A DNA stretch of 64,000 nt, taken from G958296245 sp963664035 (GTDB lineage Bacteria; Chloroflexota; Dehalococcoidia; Lucifugimonadales; G958296245). The notes beneath the pieces are model-generated. The model was given only the letters and a program-made list of their open reading frames with translations, was not told where the DNA came from and searched no databases. Positions 7,424 to 14,927 of this stretch are shown one piece after another. Position numbers and translations under genes: made by a program. The stretch is from assembly GCA_963664035.2 (NCBI GenBank), contig OY760867.2, positions 3,162,001-3,226,000 on the forward strand, written 5' to 3'. Position 1 is the stretch's first letter. The number at the start of each line of letters is the position of its first letter.

Positions 7424-8528
7424 CGCCCCTGGAGCCGGGGACGTCCTTGCGCTGGATGAGCCAGAGCGCCCCGCCGCCCAGCGCCGCTATGTACGCCAGT
7501 ATCACGAAGAAGGCGCGGAGGTTGCTCTGCACCTTGTCGAGCGGGAAGAAGGCGGCGTCCTGCCCGGTCGCGCGCACTCCGTCCTCCATCAGCCAGCCGG
7601 CGACGCCGGGCCCCAGCATGAGGTCCAGCACGTCCTGGAACCAGTCCATCCGGTCGAACCGGTAACCCAGGAAGCTGACCACTATGCCCTCGGCGAATAC
7701 GTAGCCGATGGCTATCGCTATGCCGAAGGTCGTCGACGAGGTCAATACCGCCAGGAACAGGGCCAGCGCCATGTACGGCAGAAGGGCGTACAGCACCTTG
7801 CCGTACATCACCAGCACGGTCGACCAGTCGCCCGGCTCCGCAAGCTCCATGCCGTCGGGAACGAGGGAGATGGCGACCATGCCGCTGACCGCGAGCGGGA
7901 CCGACGCGATGACCAGCGCGGCCGCGGCTGCCAGCGTGAGCAGCAGCGCCTTCGACGCCAGGAAGCGCCACCTGTCGACGCCCCTGGCCAGCACCGGCCG
8001 CAGGGCGCCCAGCCCGTACTCGGCCCCCATCGCCGACGAGGCCAGGATGAGCATGAGAATCATGCCGACGAAATGGGCGACGGCCAGCCCGTTGGCAAGG
8101 CCGACGGGAAGGACGAACACCTGGCTGTGCCAGACGCGGCCTTGAGAGTCCTCTTCCAGCTTCTCCTCGCAGATCGTTTGCTCCTTGTCGCCGTGTCGCC
8201 GTGGCTCGCGGATCCGCGCCAGGAAGTCGACGCCGTCCTGTTGGTACTTCTCCGGCAAGCCGGCCAGCCTGGCCGCGGCGGTCCCGTCGTCAATGTCGGC
8301 GCACGAGAAGACGATAACGTCGTCCTCGGATATGACGTCTTCCTCAATCCGGGCGTCCTCGGACGCTGCGAAGTAGAGGCTCGGCTTCTCGTAGGAGTTG
8401 ACGGCGCGGTAGGCGAAGTATTCGCCCCAGAGCCATATTTGGGGAATGACGACGAGGGGCGCGAGCAGTATCCACGGCATCCAGCGGCGCCGGAGCTTGA
8501 ACCACTCCCACCGCGTGAGCCGCAGCAC
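7419..8528 (-). CDS. ABC-2 type transporter permease
   Basis: This 369-residue integral membrane protein starts at GTG (8526-8528), with AAAGAGGA 8 nt upstream. A first membrane helix (about residues 17-35) follows a basic amphipathic N-terminus, LRLTRWEWFKLRRRW. A ~110-residue soluble extracytoplasmic segment rich in acidic residues then leads to five further helices in the C-terminal half. This layout is typical of ABC-2 export permeases. The partner ATPase is encoded at 9117-10034 on the same strand, but the two are separated by about 590 bp that hold a HicB-like gene and two palindromic elements. That is unusual for such a pair. The substrate is unknown. Confidence 0.8.
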   Translation of the reverse strand: MLRLTRWEWFKLRRRWMPWILLAPLVVIPQIWLWGEYFAYRAVNSYEKPSLYFAASEDARIEEDVISEDDVIVFSCADIDDGTAAARLAGLPEKYQQDGVDFLARIREPRRHGDKEQTICEEKLEEDSQGRVWHSQVFVLPVGLANGLAVAHFVGMILMLILASSAMGAEYGLGALRPVLARGVDRWRFLASKALLLTLAAAAALVIASVPLAVSGMVAISLVPDGMELAEPGDWSTVLVMYGKVLYALLPYMALALFLAVLTSSTTFGIAIAIGYVFAEGIVVSFLGYRFDRMDWFQDVLDLMLGPGVAGWLMEDGVRATGQDAAFFPLDKVQSNLRAFFVILAYIAALGGGALWLIQRKDVPGSRGE

Positions 8529-8568
8529 TTGGACGATCCTCTTTCGGCTACCCCTGTGTCGACTTCTT

Positions 8569-8678
8569 TGTCATTCCGAGCGCAGCGAGGAATCTAAGGA
8601 CGTCGGCCTAACGATTAGCGTGTCTTGCAGGCAGCGACTTTAGATTCCTCTCTCCGCTGCGCTACGTTCGGAATGACA
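8569..8678. repeat. 110-bp imperfect palindromic repeat element
   Basis: TGTCATTCCGAGCGCAGCG and AGGAATCTAA at the left are matched by an inverted copy at the right carrying a ~10-bp extra segment. The TGTCATTCCGA...GGAATCTAA pattern is a familiar dispersed intergenic palindrome. It lies upstream of the permease start. The remaining sequence between 8529 and 8733 shows nothing else. Confidence 0.65.
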
Positions 8679-8733
8679 GGACGGGTGGCTGTCGGGCTAT
8701 CGTTCCGTCGAATGTCAACACCGCCTAGCAAGG

Positions 8734-8955
8734 CTAGCGTAGGGACACTCCCTCAATCACACACAATGCGTCGGGAAGCGGGTCGCCGTGCTCGATGCAG
8801 GATTCCGCAATCTTGCGCGCGAGACCTTGAGCGATCTCGGTGGCCTCCGTGATGCTGCGTCCTTCGGCTACCAGACCCGGGACATCCGGGCTCGTAGCCA
8901 AGAACCCGCCCTCGTCCAACGGCTCGATGTGCAACCGGATAGAGGCTTCATCCAT
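8734..8955 (-). CDS. HicB-like antitoxin-family protein (orphan)
   Basis: This 73-residue protein starts at MDEASIRLHIEP, with AGGGGTGA just upstream. The longer frame to 9009 would run through a repeat element and is rejected. The segment GGFLATSPDVPGLVAEGRS, followed by ITEATEIAQGLARKIAESC, is the conserved partial RNase H-like fold of HicB/DUF1902-type antitoxins. No HicA toxin frame (about 60 residues with a GSHH motif) is visible on either side, and no C-terminal DNA-binding domain is present. It may be an orphan regulator or a remnant of a toxin-antitoxin pair. It sits between the two halves of the ABC transporter. Confidence 0.7.
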   Translation of the reverse strand: MDEASIRLHIEPLDEGGFLATSPDVPGLVAEGRSITEATEIAQGLARKIAESCIEHGDPLPDALCVIEGVSLR

Positions 8956-8994
8956 AGTGTCACCCCTAAACGCACGTATGCACCTGAGCGACCA

Positions 8995-9113
8995 TCCAAA
9001 ATCCCCCACCTAAATGGCGGTGACGCTCTACGGCAAGGGAGAGGGCTGGTTTGAAACCAGCCCCTACGGGGTGATGGCCGATAGACATGGCGCTGAAGGT
9101 GGGGGATTTGGGA
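8995..9113. repeat. 119-bp palindromic element with nested family C hairpin
   Basis: Outer arms at 8995-9011 and 9097-9113 match at 16 of 17 positions (AAATCCCCCACCT core). Inside is a perfect hairpin (arms 9043-9052 and 9054-9063) of the form GTAGGGGCTGGTTT-C-AAACCAGCCC when read on the minus strand. The same small hairpin occurs at 62288-62311. The element abuts the stop codon of the ABC ATPase and may end its transcript. Confidence 0.7.
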
Positions 9114-9116
9114 CCA

Positions 9117-10034
9117 TCAGGCCTCCTGGCCGTCGCCCGTGACGTCGAGGAAGTACTGCTCCAGGGACATCTTCTCGGCCACCATCTCGGCGACGTAGAC
9201 CTCCGCCTGGCCCAGCGCGGCGCTGAGCTCCGACGACCATTCGCCCGGGGTCGCCACCACGACCGACTCGCCCTCCACCGTCACCTCGCCGACCCATTCC
9301 AGCGCCGACAGCACCTCGACGGCCTTCGCGTTGTCGGTGGTGCGCAGGCGCACCCGCTCGCCTCCCGGCGAGTGGACCAGGTCGGAGACGTTGCCCTGCG
9401 CGATGAGCTTGCCCTTGGAGAGGATGGCCACGCTGTCGCACACCTGCTCGACCTCGTGCAGCAGGTGGCTGGACAGCAGCACGGTGCGGCCGCCCGTGCC
9501 GAGGCTGCGTATCAGGTCGCGCACCTCGGCCATGCCGGCGGGGTCCATGCCGTTGGTCGGCTCGTCGAGGAAGAGCAGCTCGGGGTCGCCGAGGAGCGCG
9601 TATGCGAGGCCGAGGCGCTGCTTCATGCCGAGGGAGTAGGTGCGGAAGCGGCTGTCGGCGCGGTCGGCAAGCCCCACCTTCTCCAGCAGGCCGCCGATCT
9701 CCCCGGGGTCGCCGCGCCCCGTGATGCCCTGGAAGTAGGCGAGGTTGGCGCGGCCGGACAGGTACGGGTAGAACGAAGGGGTCTCGACTATCGCGCCTAT
9801 GCGGCCCAGGGCGGCCCGGTGGTCCACGTCCTCGCCGAAGAGCGTGAAACTGCCCGCCGTGGGTTTCACGAGACCGAGCAGCATCCCCATCGTGGTAGTC
9901 TTGCCGGACCCGTTCGGGCCCAGGAGTCCGAATATGTGTCCGCGCGGCGCCTCCAACGACAGCCCGTCCACGGCAAGTATGTCGCCGTACCGCTTCGTCA
10001 GCCCGTCCGTGCGTATGACCAGGTTATCGTTCAT
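9117..10034 (-). CDS. ABC transporter ATP-binding protein
   Basis: This 305-residue ATPase drives an ABC-2 type exporter. The start is ATG with AAAGGA 8 nt upstream. Walker A is GPNGSGKT (residues 39-46), the signature is YSLGMKQRLG and Walker B is ELLFLDEPTNGMDP, with SSHLLHEVEQ after it containing the switch histidine. A C-terminal ~80-residue extension (RTTDNAKAVEVLSALEWVGEV and following) resembles the regulatory tail of bacitracin/lantibiotic-resistance type (BcrA-like) ATPases. The permease at 7419-8528 is the likely partner. Immediate downstream sequence is a palindromic element. Confidence 0.92.
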   Translation of the reverse strand: MNDNLVIRTDGLTKRYGDILAVDGLSLEAPRGHIFGLLGPNGSGKTTTMGMLLGLVKPTAGSFTLFGEDVDHRAALGRIGAIVETPSFYPYLSGRANLAYFQGITGRGDPGEIGGLLEKVGLADRADSRFRTYSLGMKQRLGLAYALLGDPELLFLDEPTNGMDPAGMAEVRDLIRSLGTGGRTVLLSSHLLHEVEQVCDSVAILSKGKLIAQGNVSDLVHSPGGERVRLRTTDNAKAVEVLSALEWVGEVTVEGESVVVATPGEWSSELSAALGQAEVYVAEMVAEKMSLEQYFLDVTGDGQEA

Positions 10035-10083
10035 CTATGCCGTCCTTTCGCGTAATCGCGCCAATGGTATCACCAACCCCATC

Positions 10084-10207
10084 TCAATCTTCCCCCGTCG
10101 GACGGGGGAAGAGGCGGAAGGCTCCCATTTCCCCGTCGGACGGGGGAAGAGGCGGGAGGCCTCAATCTTTCCCTCGTCGGACGGGGGAAGAGGCGGGAGG
10201 CTCCCAT
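10084..10207. repeat. three tandem hairpin units
   Basis: Three consecutive units of roughly 38-45 bp each contain a hairpin of the type TTCCCCCGTCGGACGGGGGAA (about 10090-10110, 10130-10147, 10168-10188), followed by GAGGCGG(A/G)AGGC. They lie between the ABC ATPase start and the gamma-glutamyltransferase stop. The region 10035-10252 contains no other signal. Confidence 0.75.
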
Positions 10208-10252
10208 CCTCGCCAATGCCCACATACCACGTTAAGCCTGAGTAGTTCCGTA

Positions 10253-11968
10253 TCACAGCCCTTCCGCGTAGGCCGAGTGGAAGGTGTCCACGCCGGCGCG
10301 GAAGCCAGTACCGGGGTCGTGGACGATGGCCACCGGGCTGGCGAAGCTGGCGAACCCTCCCTCGATGTGGTTGTCGCCGACGACGTAGATGTGGTGTCCG
10401 CGCCTTTCGAGCTCGGCGACCACCCCCGCGTCCATTCGCGGATCGAGGCTCGTGAACGGCATGGAGCAGTCGACGCGGGGCGAGTCTATCGCCTCCTGCG
10501 GGCCCATGCCGAAGTCTACGACCTTCGAGATTAGCTGGGTTACGCAGTTCGTTATCCGCCGGCCGCCGGACGCACCGACCGCCATGCGGACGCCGTCGCC
10601 GCCCAGCACCAGCGCGGGCGTCATGTTGTTCAGCGGGTACTTGCCTGGCATGATCGAGTTGACCCGGCCCGGTACCGGGTCGAACCACATCATGCCGTTG
10701 TTCATGACCACGCCGGTACACTTGGGCACGAACCCGGAGCCGAAGCCGGCCATCAGCGTGTTGGTGAGCGAGACCGCGTTGCCGTCGCCGTCCATCGCGC
10801 AGAGGTGCGTCGTGCCGGAGTCGAGCACCGGGGCGCTCGCCGGCAGCCGCTCGCCCGGCGCGGCGTCGTCGAATGGCCACGGGTCGCCGGGCTCGATCGC
10901 GCCCAGACGGCGCGCGTCGATGAGACCGCGGCGCAGGCCGGCGTAGCCGTCGGATACGAGGCCCTTCCACGGCGCGTCGACGAAGGCCGGGTCCGCCACG
11001 TAGGCGTACCGGTCCGCGTAGGCCAGGCGGGCGGCGTATATATAGGAGTGGAGCGCGTCGGTGGAGTTGTGGCCCATCGAGCGCACGTCGAAGCCGTCCA
11101 GCATCCGCAGGGTCATCGCGGAGGTCGTGCCGGCGCAGGCGAAGGGCGGCACCCTGACGGTGTGGCCCGAGTACGCGAACTCGAGGCCGGAGTCCCATAC
11201 GAACGGGCGGTACTCGGCAAGGTCGCGCTCCGAGACGATACCGCCGCTTGCCTGGACGTCGGACGCGATGGCGCGGGCTACGTCGCCGCGGTAGAACGCC
11301 TCCGGCCCTTCCCGTCCGACGGCCTCCAGCACGTCGGCGAGCTCCGGTTGCCGGAGGAGGGCCGGGGCGGCGGCGGAGCCGGTGGGCAGCTCGCCGCCGG
11401 GCATGAATATGGCGCGCAGCGCGTCGAAAGCCAGCAGCCGCGGCGCCATGAGCCCGAGGGAGTAGATGTTGTGCCAGCCGGGCGAGTGGCCGTCCCGCGC
11501 CAGCGAGACCGCAGGCGCGACCACGTCCGCGAGCGGCAGCCTGCCCAGCAGCCTGTGGGCCTCGCATAGGCCGGCAACGGCGCCGGGCACGGCTATCGAC
11601 CTCGGCCCGTCCAGGTTCTCGCCGCCGGCCACGCCGGCCCAGCCGAAGCTGCCCACGGCGGCCTCGCCGGTCAGCTCGTACATGTCCGGGCGGGCGGCGA
11701 GCGGCCCCTTCATGGGGAAGCCTACCACGCCGCCCATCTCGCCGACCTGGTAGACGAGGTAGCCGCCGCCTCCCACGCCGCTCGACGCGGGTTCCACCAC
11801 GCCTATGGCGAAGCAGGCAGCCACCGCGGCGTCGACCGCGTTGCCGCCCATCTCGAGCATCCGCACTCCCGCTCTCGTGGCGTGGACGTCCTTGGTCGCG
11901 ACCATGCCGCGCGGCGCCCGCGCCTCGGTCTTGCCGATGGTCGTAATGGTCGGTGCAGCCGTAGTCAT
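10253..11968 (-). CDS. gamma-glutamyltransferase (GGT) family protein
   Basis: This 571-residue Ntn-hydrolase transfers or hydrolyses gamma-glutamyl groups, as of glutathione. The ATG start has GGGAGAGG upstream. The much longer open frame that continues to 13069 is an antisense artefact over the ferredoxin and aconitase genes. The large-subunit region contains GGNAVDAAVAACFAIGVVEPASSGVGGGGY. The autoprocessing site is DSG-TTHLCAMDGDGNAVSLTN, so Thr386 is the expected nucleophile. MNNGMMWFDPVPG and a late GASGGRRI segment complete the family pattern. No signal peptide is visible, so it is probably cytoplasmic, unlike the periplasmic enterobacterial enzymes. It is divergent from the ferredoxin gene, with a 216-bp shared upstream region. 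Confidence 0.9.
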   Translation of the reverse strand: MTTAAPTITTIGKTEARAPRGMVATKDVHATRAGVRMLEMGGNAVDAAVAACFAIGVVEPASSGVGGGGYLVYQVGEMGGVVGFPMKGPLAARPDMYELTGEAAVGSFGWAGVAGGENLDGPRSIAVPGAVAGLCEAHRLLGRLPLADVVAPAVSLARDGHSPGWHNIYSLGLMAPRLLAFDALRAIFMPGGELPTGSAAAPALLRQPELADVLEAVGREGPEAFYRGDVARAIASDVQASGGIVSERDLAEYRPFVWDSGLEFAYSGHTVRVPPFACAGTTSAMTLRMLDGFDVRSMGHNSTDALHSYIYAARLAYADRYAYVADPAFVDAPWKGLVSDGYAGLRRGLIDARRLGAIEPGDPWPFDDAAPGERLPASAPVLDSGTTHLCAMDGDGNAVSLTNTLMAGFGSGFVPKCTGVVMNNGMMWFDPVPGRVNSIMPGKYPLNNMTPALVLGGDGVRMAVGASGGRRITNCVTQLISKVVDFGMGPQEAIDSPRVDCSMPFTSLDPRMDAGVVAELERRGHHIYVVGDNHIEGGFASFASPVAIVHDPGTGFRAGVDTFHSAYAEGL

Positions 11969-12090
11969 AACGCCTCTCCCGGGTCCAGCATGGGCTTCCC
12001 CGCGCTGGGGCCGCCCTCGAGAGGAAGCGTAGCGCAAAGGGCCGCCGAAGGCCATCCCGTACTCCGAACGGTTACGACGATGGATTCCGG

Positions 12091-12119
12091 TTGATGGGCG
12101 GTGGGCGCGTAGATATAAT
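12091..12119 (+). promoter_or_regulatory. promoter of the ferredoxin (and aconitase) transcript
   Basis: TTGATG (12091-12096), 17 bp and TATAAT (12114-12119) form the best sigma70-type match in the window. The start would be about 60 nt upstream of the ferredoxin ATG. Confidence 0.7.
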
Positions 12120-12184
12120 GTGGACAGCTTCGCAGAAGACCTGCTTTCAAGACGAAGGTATCCAGGCTGGAGGTTGGCACCGAA

Positions 12185-12436
12185 ATGACCTACATAATCG
12201 CTGAGCCGTGCATCGACGTCAAGGACGCGGCCTGCGTGGACGTCTGCCCCGTTGACTGCATCTACACGGAGGACGAGGACCCGATGTACTACATCAGCCC
12301 GGAGGAGTGCATCGACTGCGCCGCTTGCGAGCCGGTCTGCCCCGTGGTCGCCATATTCGCCGAGGAAGACACGCCGCCGGAGTGGGACTCGTACATCGAC
12401 GTCAACTACGAGTACTTCGGCCAGTCCCGTTCCTGA
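12185..12436 (+). CDS. 7Fe ferredoxin, [3Fe-4S][4Fe-4S]
   Basis: This 83-residue soluble electron carrier has nine relevant positions. Cys9, Cys17 and Cys52 are the expected 3Fe-4S ligands. Cys21, Cys42, Cys45 and Cys48 are the expected 4Fe-4S ligands, and Cys25 is a free conserved cysteine. The position that would complete a second 4Fe-4S motif near Cys9 is valine (CIDVKDAAC), which fits the 7Fe Azotobacter/Thermus-type family rather than the 8Fe type. The C-terminal acidic tail TPPEWDSYIDVNYEYF is also typical. The gene has its own promoter and lies 141 bp before aconitase. The intervening 12437-12577 stretch is GC-rich, with no recognised element. Confidence 0.93.
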   Translation: MTYIIAEPCIDVKDAACVDVCPVDCIYTEDEDPMYYISPEECIDCAACEPVCPVVAIFAEEDTPPEWDSYIDVNYEYFGQSRS

Positions 12437-12577
12437 GCTCGATAACTCCATCCCGCCCCGATGGCCGGGCAGCGCAGGCGCCTGGCGCGGCTTGCGCGCC
12501 GGAAAAGCCCGGCAGGACAACGCCCCGCCCCCGCCCTTCCCGCAACGGAAGGCGGCGGCGCTTTGCTGGAGGATACG

Positions 12578-14857
12578 ATGCCCGTCATAGAGTCCACGCC
12601 CGAGATGGCCGCCGACGCATACGCGGCCATGAGCCGCAACATCGAGGCCGTCCGCCGGCGGCTCGGCAAGCCGCTGACGCTGGCGGACAAGCTGCTCCTG
12701 TCGCACCTCGACGACCCGGACGGCCAGGAGACGGAGCCGGGCAAGAGCTACCTGCTCCTCAAGCCCGACAGGGTGGCGCTCCAGGACGTGCTGGGGCAGA
12801 CGGTCATGCTCCAGTTCATGCAGACGCGCCGGGCGAAGACCGCCGTGCCGACGACCGTCCACTGCGACCACCTGATCCAGGCCAGGACGGAGGGCGGTCT
12901 CGACCTGCTCCAGTCGAAGGAGGAGAACAGCGAGGTCTACGACTTCCTGCGCACGGCGGCGGCGAAGTTCGGCGTGGGCTTCTGGGGGCCCGGCGCGGGC
13001 ATCATCCACCAGGTGGTGCTGGAGCAGTACGCTTTTCCGGGCGCCATGATCATCGGCACCGACTCCCACACCCCCAACGCGGGCGGCCTCGGCGCATGCG
13101 CGGTGGGGGTGGGCGGCGCGGACGCGGTGGAGGTGATGGCCGGCCTGCCCTGGGAGCTTCTATACCCCAGGCGCGTCGGCGTCCGCCTGACGGGGCGGCT
13201 GGGCGGATGGACGGCGCCCAAGGACGTGATACTGCGGCTCGCGGGCGAGTTGACCGTCTCCGGCGGCACCAACGCCATCATCGAGTACTTCGGGCCGGGC
13301 GCGGCGTCGATTAGCTGCACCGGCAAGGCTACGATCACCAACATGGGCGCCGAGCTTGGCGCAACCACGTCGGTGTTCGCATACGACGACCGCATGGAGA
13401 CGTACCTGCGCGCGACCGGCCGGGCCGCCATCGCGGAAATCGCCAACCGCCACCGCGCCCTGCTCGCCCCCGACGACGAGGTCGTCGCCGATCCCGGGCG
13501 CTTCTTCGACCGCGTTGTCGATATAGACCTGTCCGCCCTGGAGCCGCACGTCTCCGGCCCGCACTCCCCGGACAGGGCGCGCCCGATATCCGAGCTGGCC
13601 GCCGAGGTGCGGGACGCCGGAAACGACTTCATCGACGAGATAGACACGGCCCTGATCGGAAGCTGCACCAACTCCTCATACGAGGACATGAGCCGCGCCG
13701 CGGACGTTGCCGAGCAGGCCAAGGACCATGGGCTGAAGGCCGCGTCTCCGCTGATGGTCACCCCCGGCTCCGAGCAGATACGGGCCACCATAGAGCGGGA
13801 CGGGCAGATGGCGTCCCTCAAGTCGATAGAGGGCGTGGTGCTGGCGAACGCCTGCGGCCCCTGCATCGGGCAGTGGAAGCGCGAGAAGGCGCTCGACGGC
13901 GTGCCCAACACCATCGTCACCTCCTACAACCGCAACTTCCCGAGGCGCAACGACGGCCGCTCGGAGACGATGAACTTCATCGGCAGCCCCGAGATCGTCG
14001 TGGCGCTCTCGCTGGGCGGCAGGCTGTCGTTCAACCCCCTCACCGACACCCTGGTCGGCTCGGACGGCAACGCCTTCAGGCTGGATGCCCCGGCGCAGGC
14101 GCCCGAGACGCCGCCAAACGGCTTCCAGCGCGGCGACTCCTCCTACGCCGCACCCCCGGAGGACGGCAGCGCCATCGACATCGTCGTCGCCCCCGACAGC
14201 GAGCGCCTGCAGCTCCTGCAACCCTTCCCGGAGTGGGACGGCAACGACTACGCGGAGGTCCCGGTGCTGATGAAGGTCAAGGGCAAGTGTACCACCGACC
14301 ACATCTCCCCCGCCGGGCCCTGGCTGCGCTACCGGGGCCACCTGGACAAGTTCAGCGACAACCTGCTCATGGGCGCGACCAACGCCCACACCGGAGAGGC
14401 CGGCAAGGGCAAGAACGTGCTGACGGGCGAGACGGGCCGGGCCATATCGAAGACCGCCAGGCACTACCAGGCGGAGGGCCTGCGCTGGGTCATCGTCGGC
14501 GACTCCAACTACGGCGAGGGCAGCAGCCGCGAGCACGCCGCCATGTCGCCGCGGCTGCTGGGAGGGGCGGCCGTCATCGCCCGCAGCTTCGCCCGCATCC
14601 ACGAGTCGAACCTGAAGAAGCAGGGACTGCTGCCGCTGACCTTCCGCGACCCGGACGACTACGACCGCATCCGCGAGGACGACCGCGTCAGCCTCCTCGG
14701 CCTCGGCGACCTCGCCCCGGGGGAGCCAGTGGCATGCGTGGTCCACCACTCCGACGGCGAAACCGAGACCCTGGAGCTGGACCACTCCTTCGGCGCAAAG
14801 CAGGTCGAATGGTTCAAGGCCGGCTCCGCCCTGAACCTGTTTCACAAGACCGCCTAG
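12578..14857 (+). CDS. aconitate hydratase (mitochondrial-type)
   Basis: This 759-residue enzyme isomerises citrate to isocitrate in the TCA cycle. The start is the ATG with GGAGG 5 nt upstream, 39 codons inside the longest frame. The N-terminal LTLADKLLLSHLDDP and TVHCDHLIQA, then HQVVLEQYAFPGAMIIGTDS, are conserved. The iron-sulfur ligands are Cys363 (ALIGSCTNSSYED), Cys426 and Cys429 (ANACGPCIGQW). The swivel domain carries CTTDHISPAGPWLRYRGHL and the active-site region YGEGSSREHAAMSPRLLGG. Length and motifs match the mitochondrial aconitase-type clade rather than AcnA/IRP or AcnB. It follows the ferredoxin on the same strand and probably shares its promoter. Confidence 0.95.
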   Translation: MPVIESTPEMAADAYAAMSRNIEAVRRRLGKPLTLADKLLLSHLDDPDGQETEPGKSYLLLKPDRVALQDVLGQTVMLQFMQTRRAKTAVPTTVHCDHLIQARTEGGLDLLQSKEENSEVYDFLRTAAAKFGVGFWGPGAGIIHQVVLEQYAFPGAMIIGTDSHTPNAGGLGACAVGVGGADAVEVMAGLPWELLYPRRVGVRLTGRLGGWTAPKDVILRLAGELTVSGGTNAIIEYFGPGAASISCTGKATITNMGAELGATTSVFAYDDRMETYLRATGRAAIAEIANRHRALLAPDDEVVADPGRFFDRVVDIDLSALEPHVSGPHSPDRARPISELAAEVRDAGNDFIDEIDTALIGSCTNSSYEDMSRAADVAEQAKDHGLKAASPLMVTPGSEQIRATIERDGQMASLKSIEGVVLANACGPCIGQWKREKALDGVPNTIVTSYNRNFPRRNDGRSETMNFIGSPEIVVALSLGGRLSFNPLTDTLVGSDGNAFRLDAPAQAPETPPNGFQRGDSSYAAPPEDGSAIDIVVAPDSERLQLLQPFPEWDGNDYAEVPVLMKVKGKCTTDHISPAGPWLRYRGHLDKFSDNLLMGATNAHTGEAGKGKNVLTGETGRAISKTARHYQAEGLRWVIVGDSNYGEGSSREHAAMSPRLLGGAAVIARSFARIHESNLKKQGLLPLTFRDPDDYDRIREDDRVSLLGLGDLAPGEPVACVVHHSDGETETLELDHSFGAKQVEWFKAGSALNLFHKTA

Positions 14858-14927
14858 CGTCGCGAATGGGCCACGGGACGGGGGTATCCGTCCGCGCCGC
14901 CAGGCCATTGCGCGCTACTCACCGACC

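Noticed and set aside
11969..13069. N-terminal extension of the gamma-glutamyltransferase frame to 938 codons
   Set aside because: The extension crosses the divergent promoter, the ferredoxin and part of aconitase in antisense. The ATG at 11968 with GGGAGAGG gives a normal GGT length.
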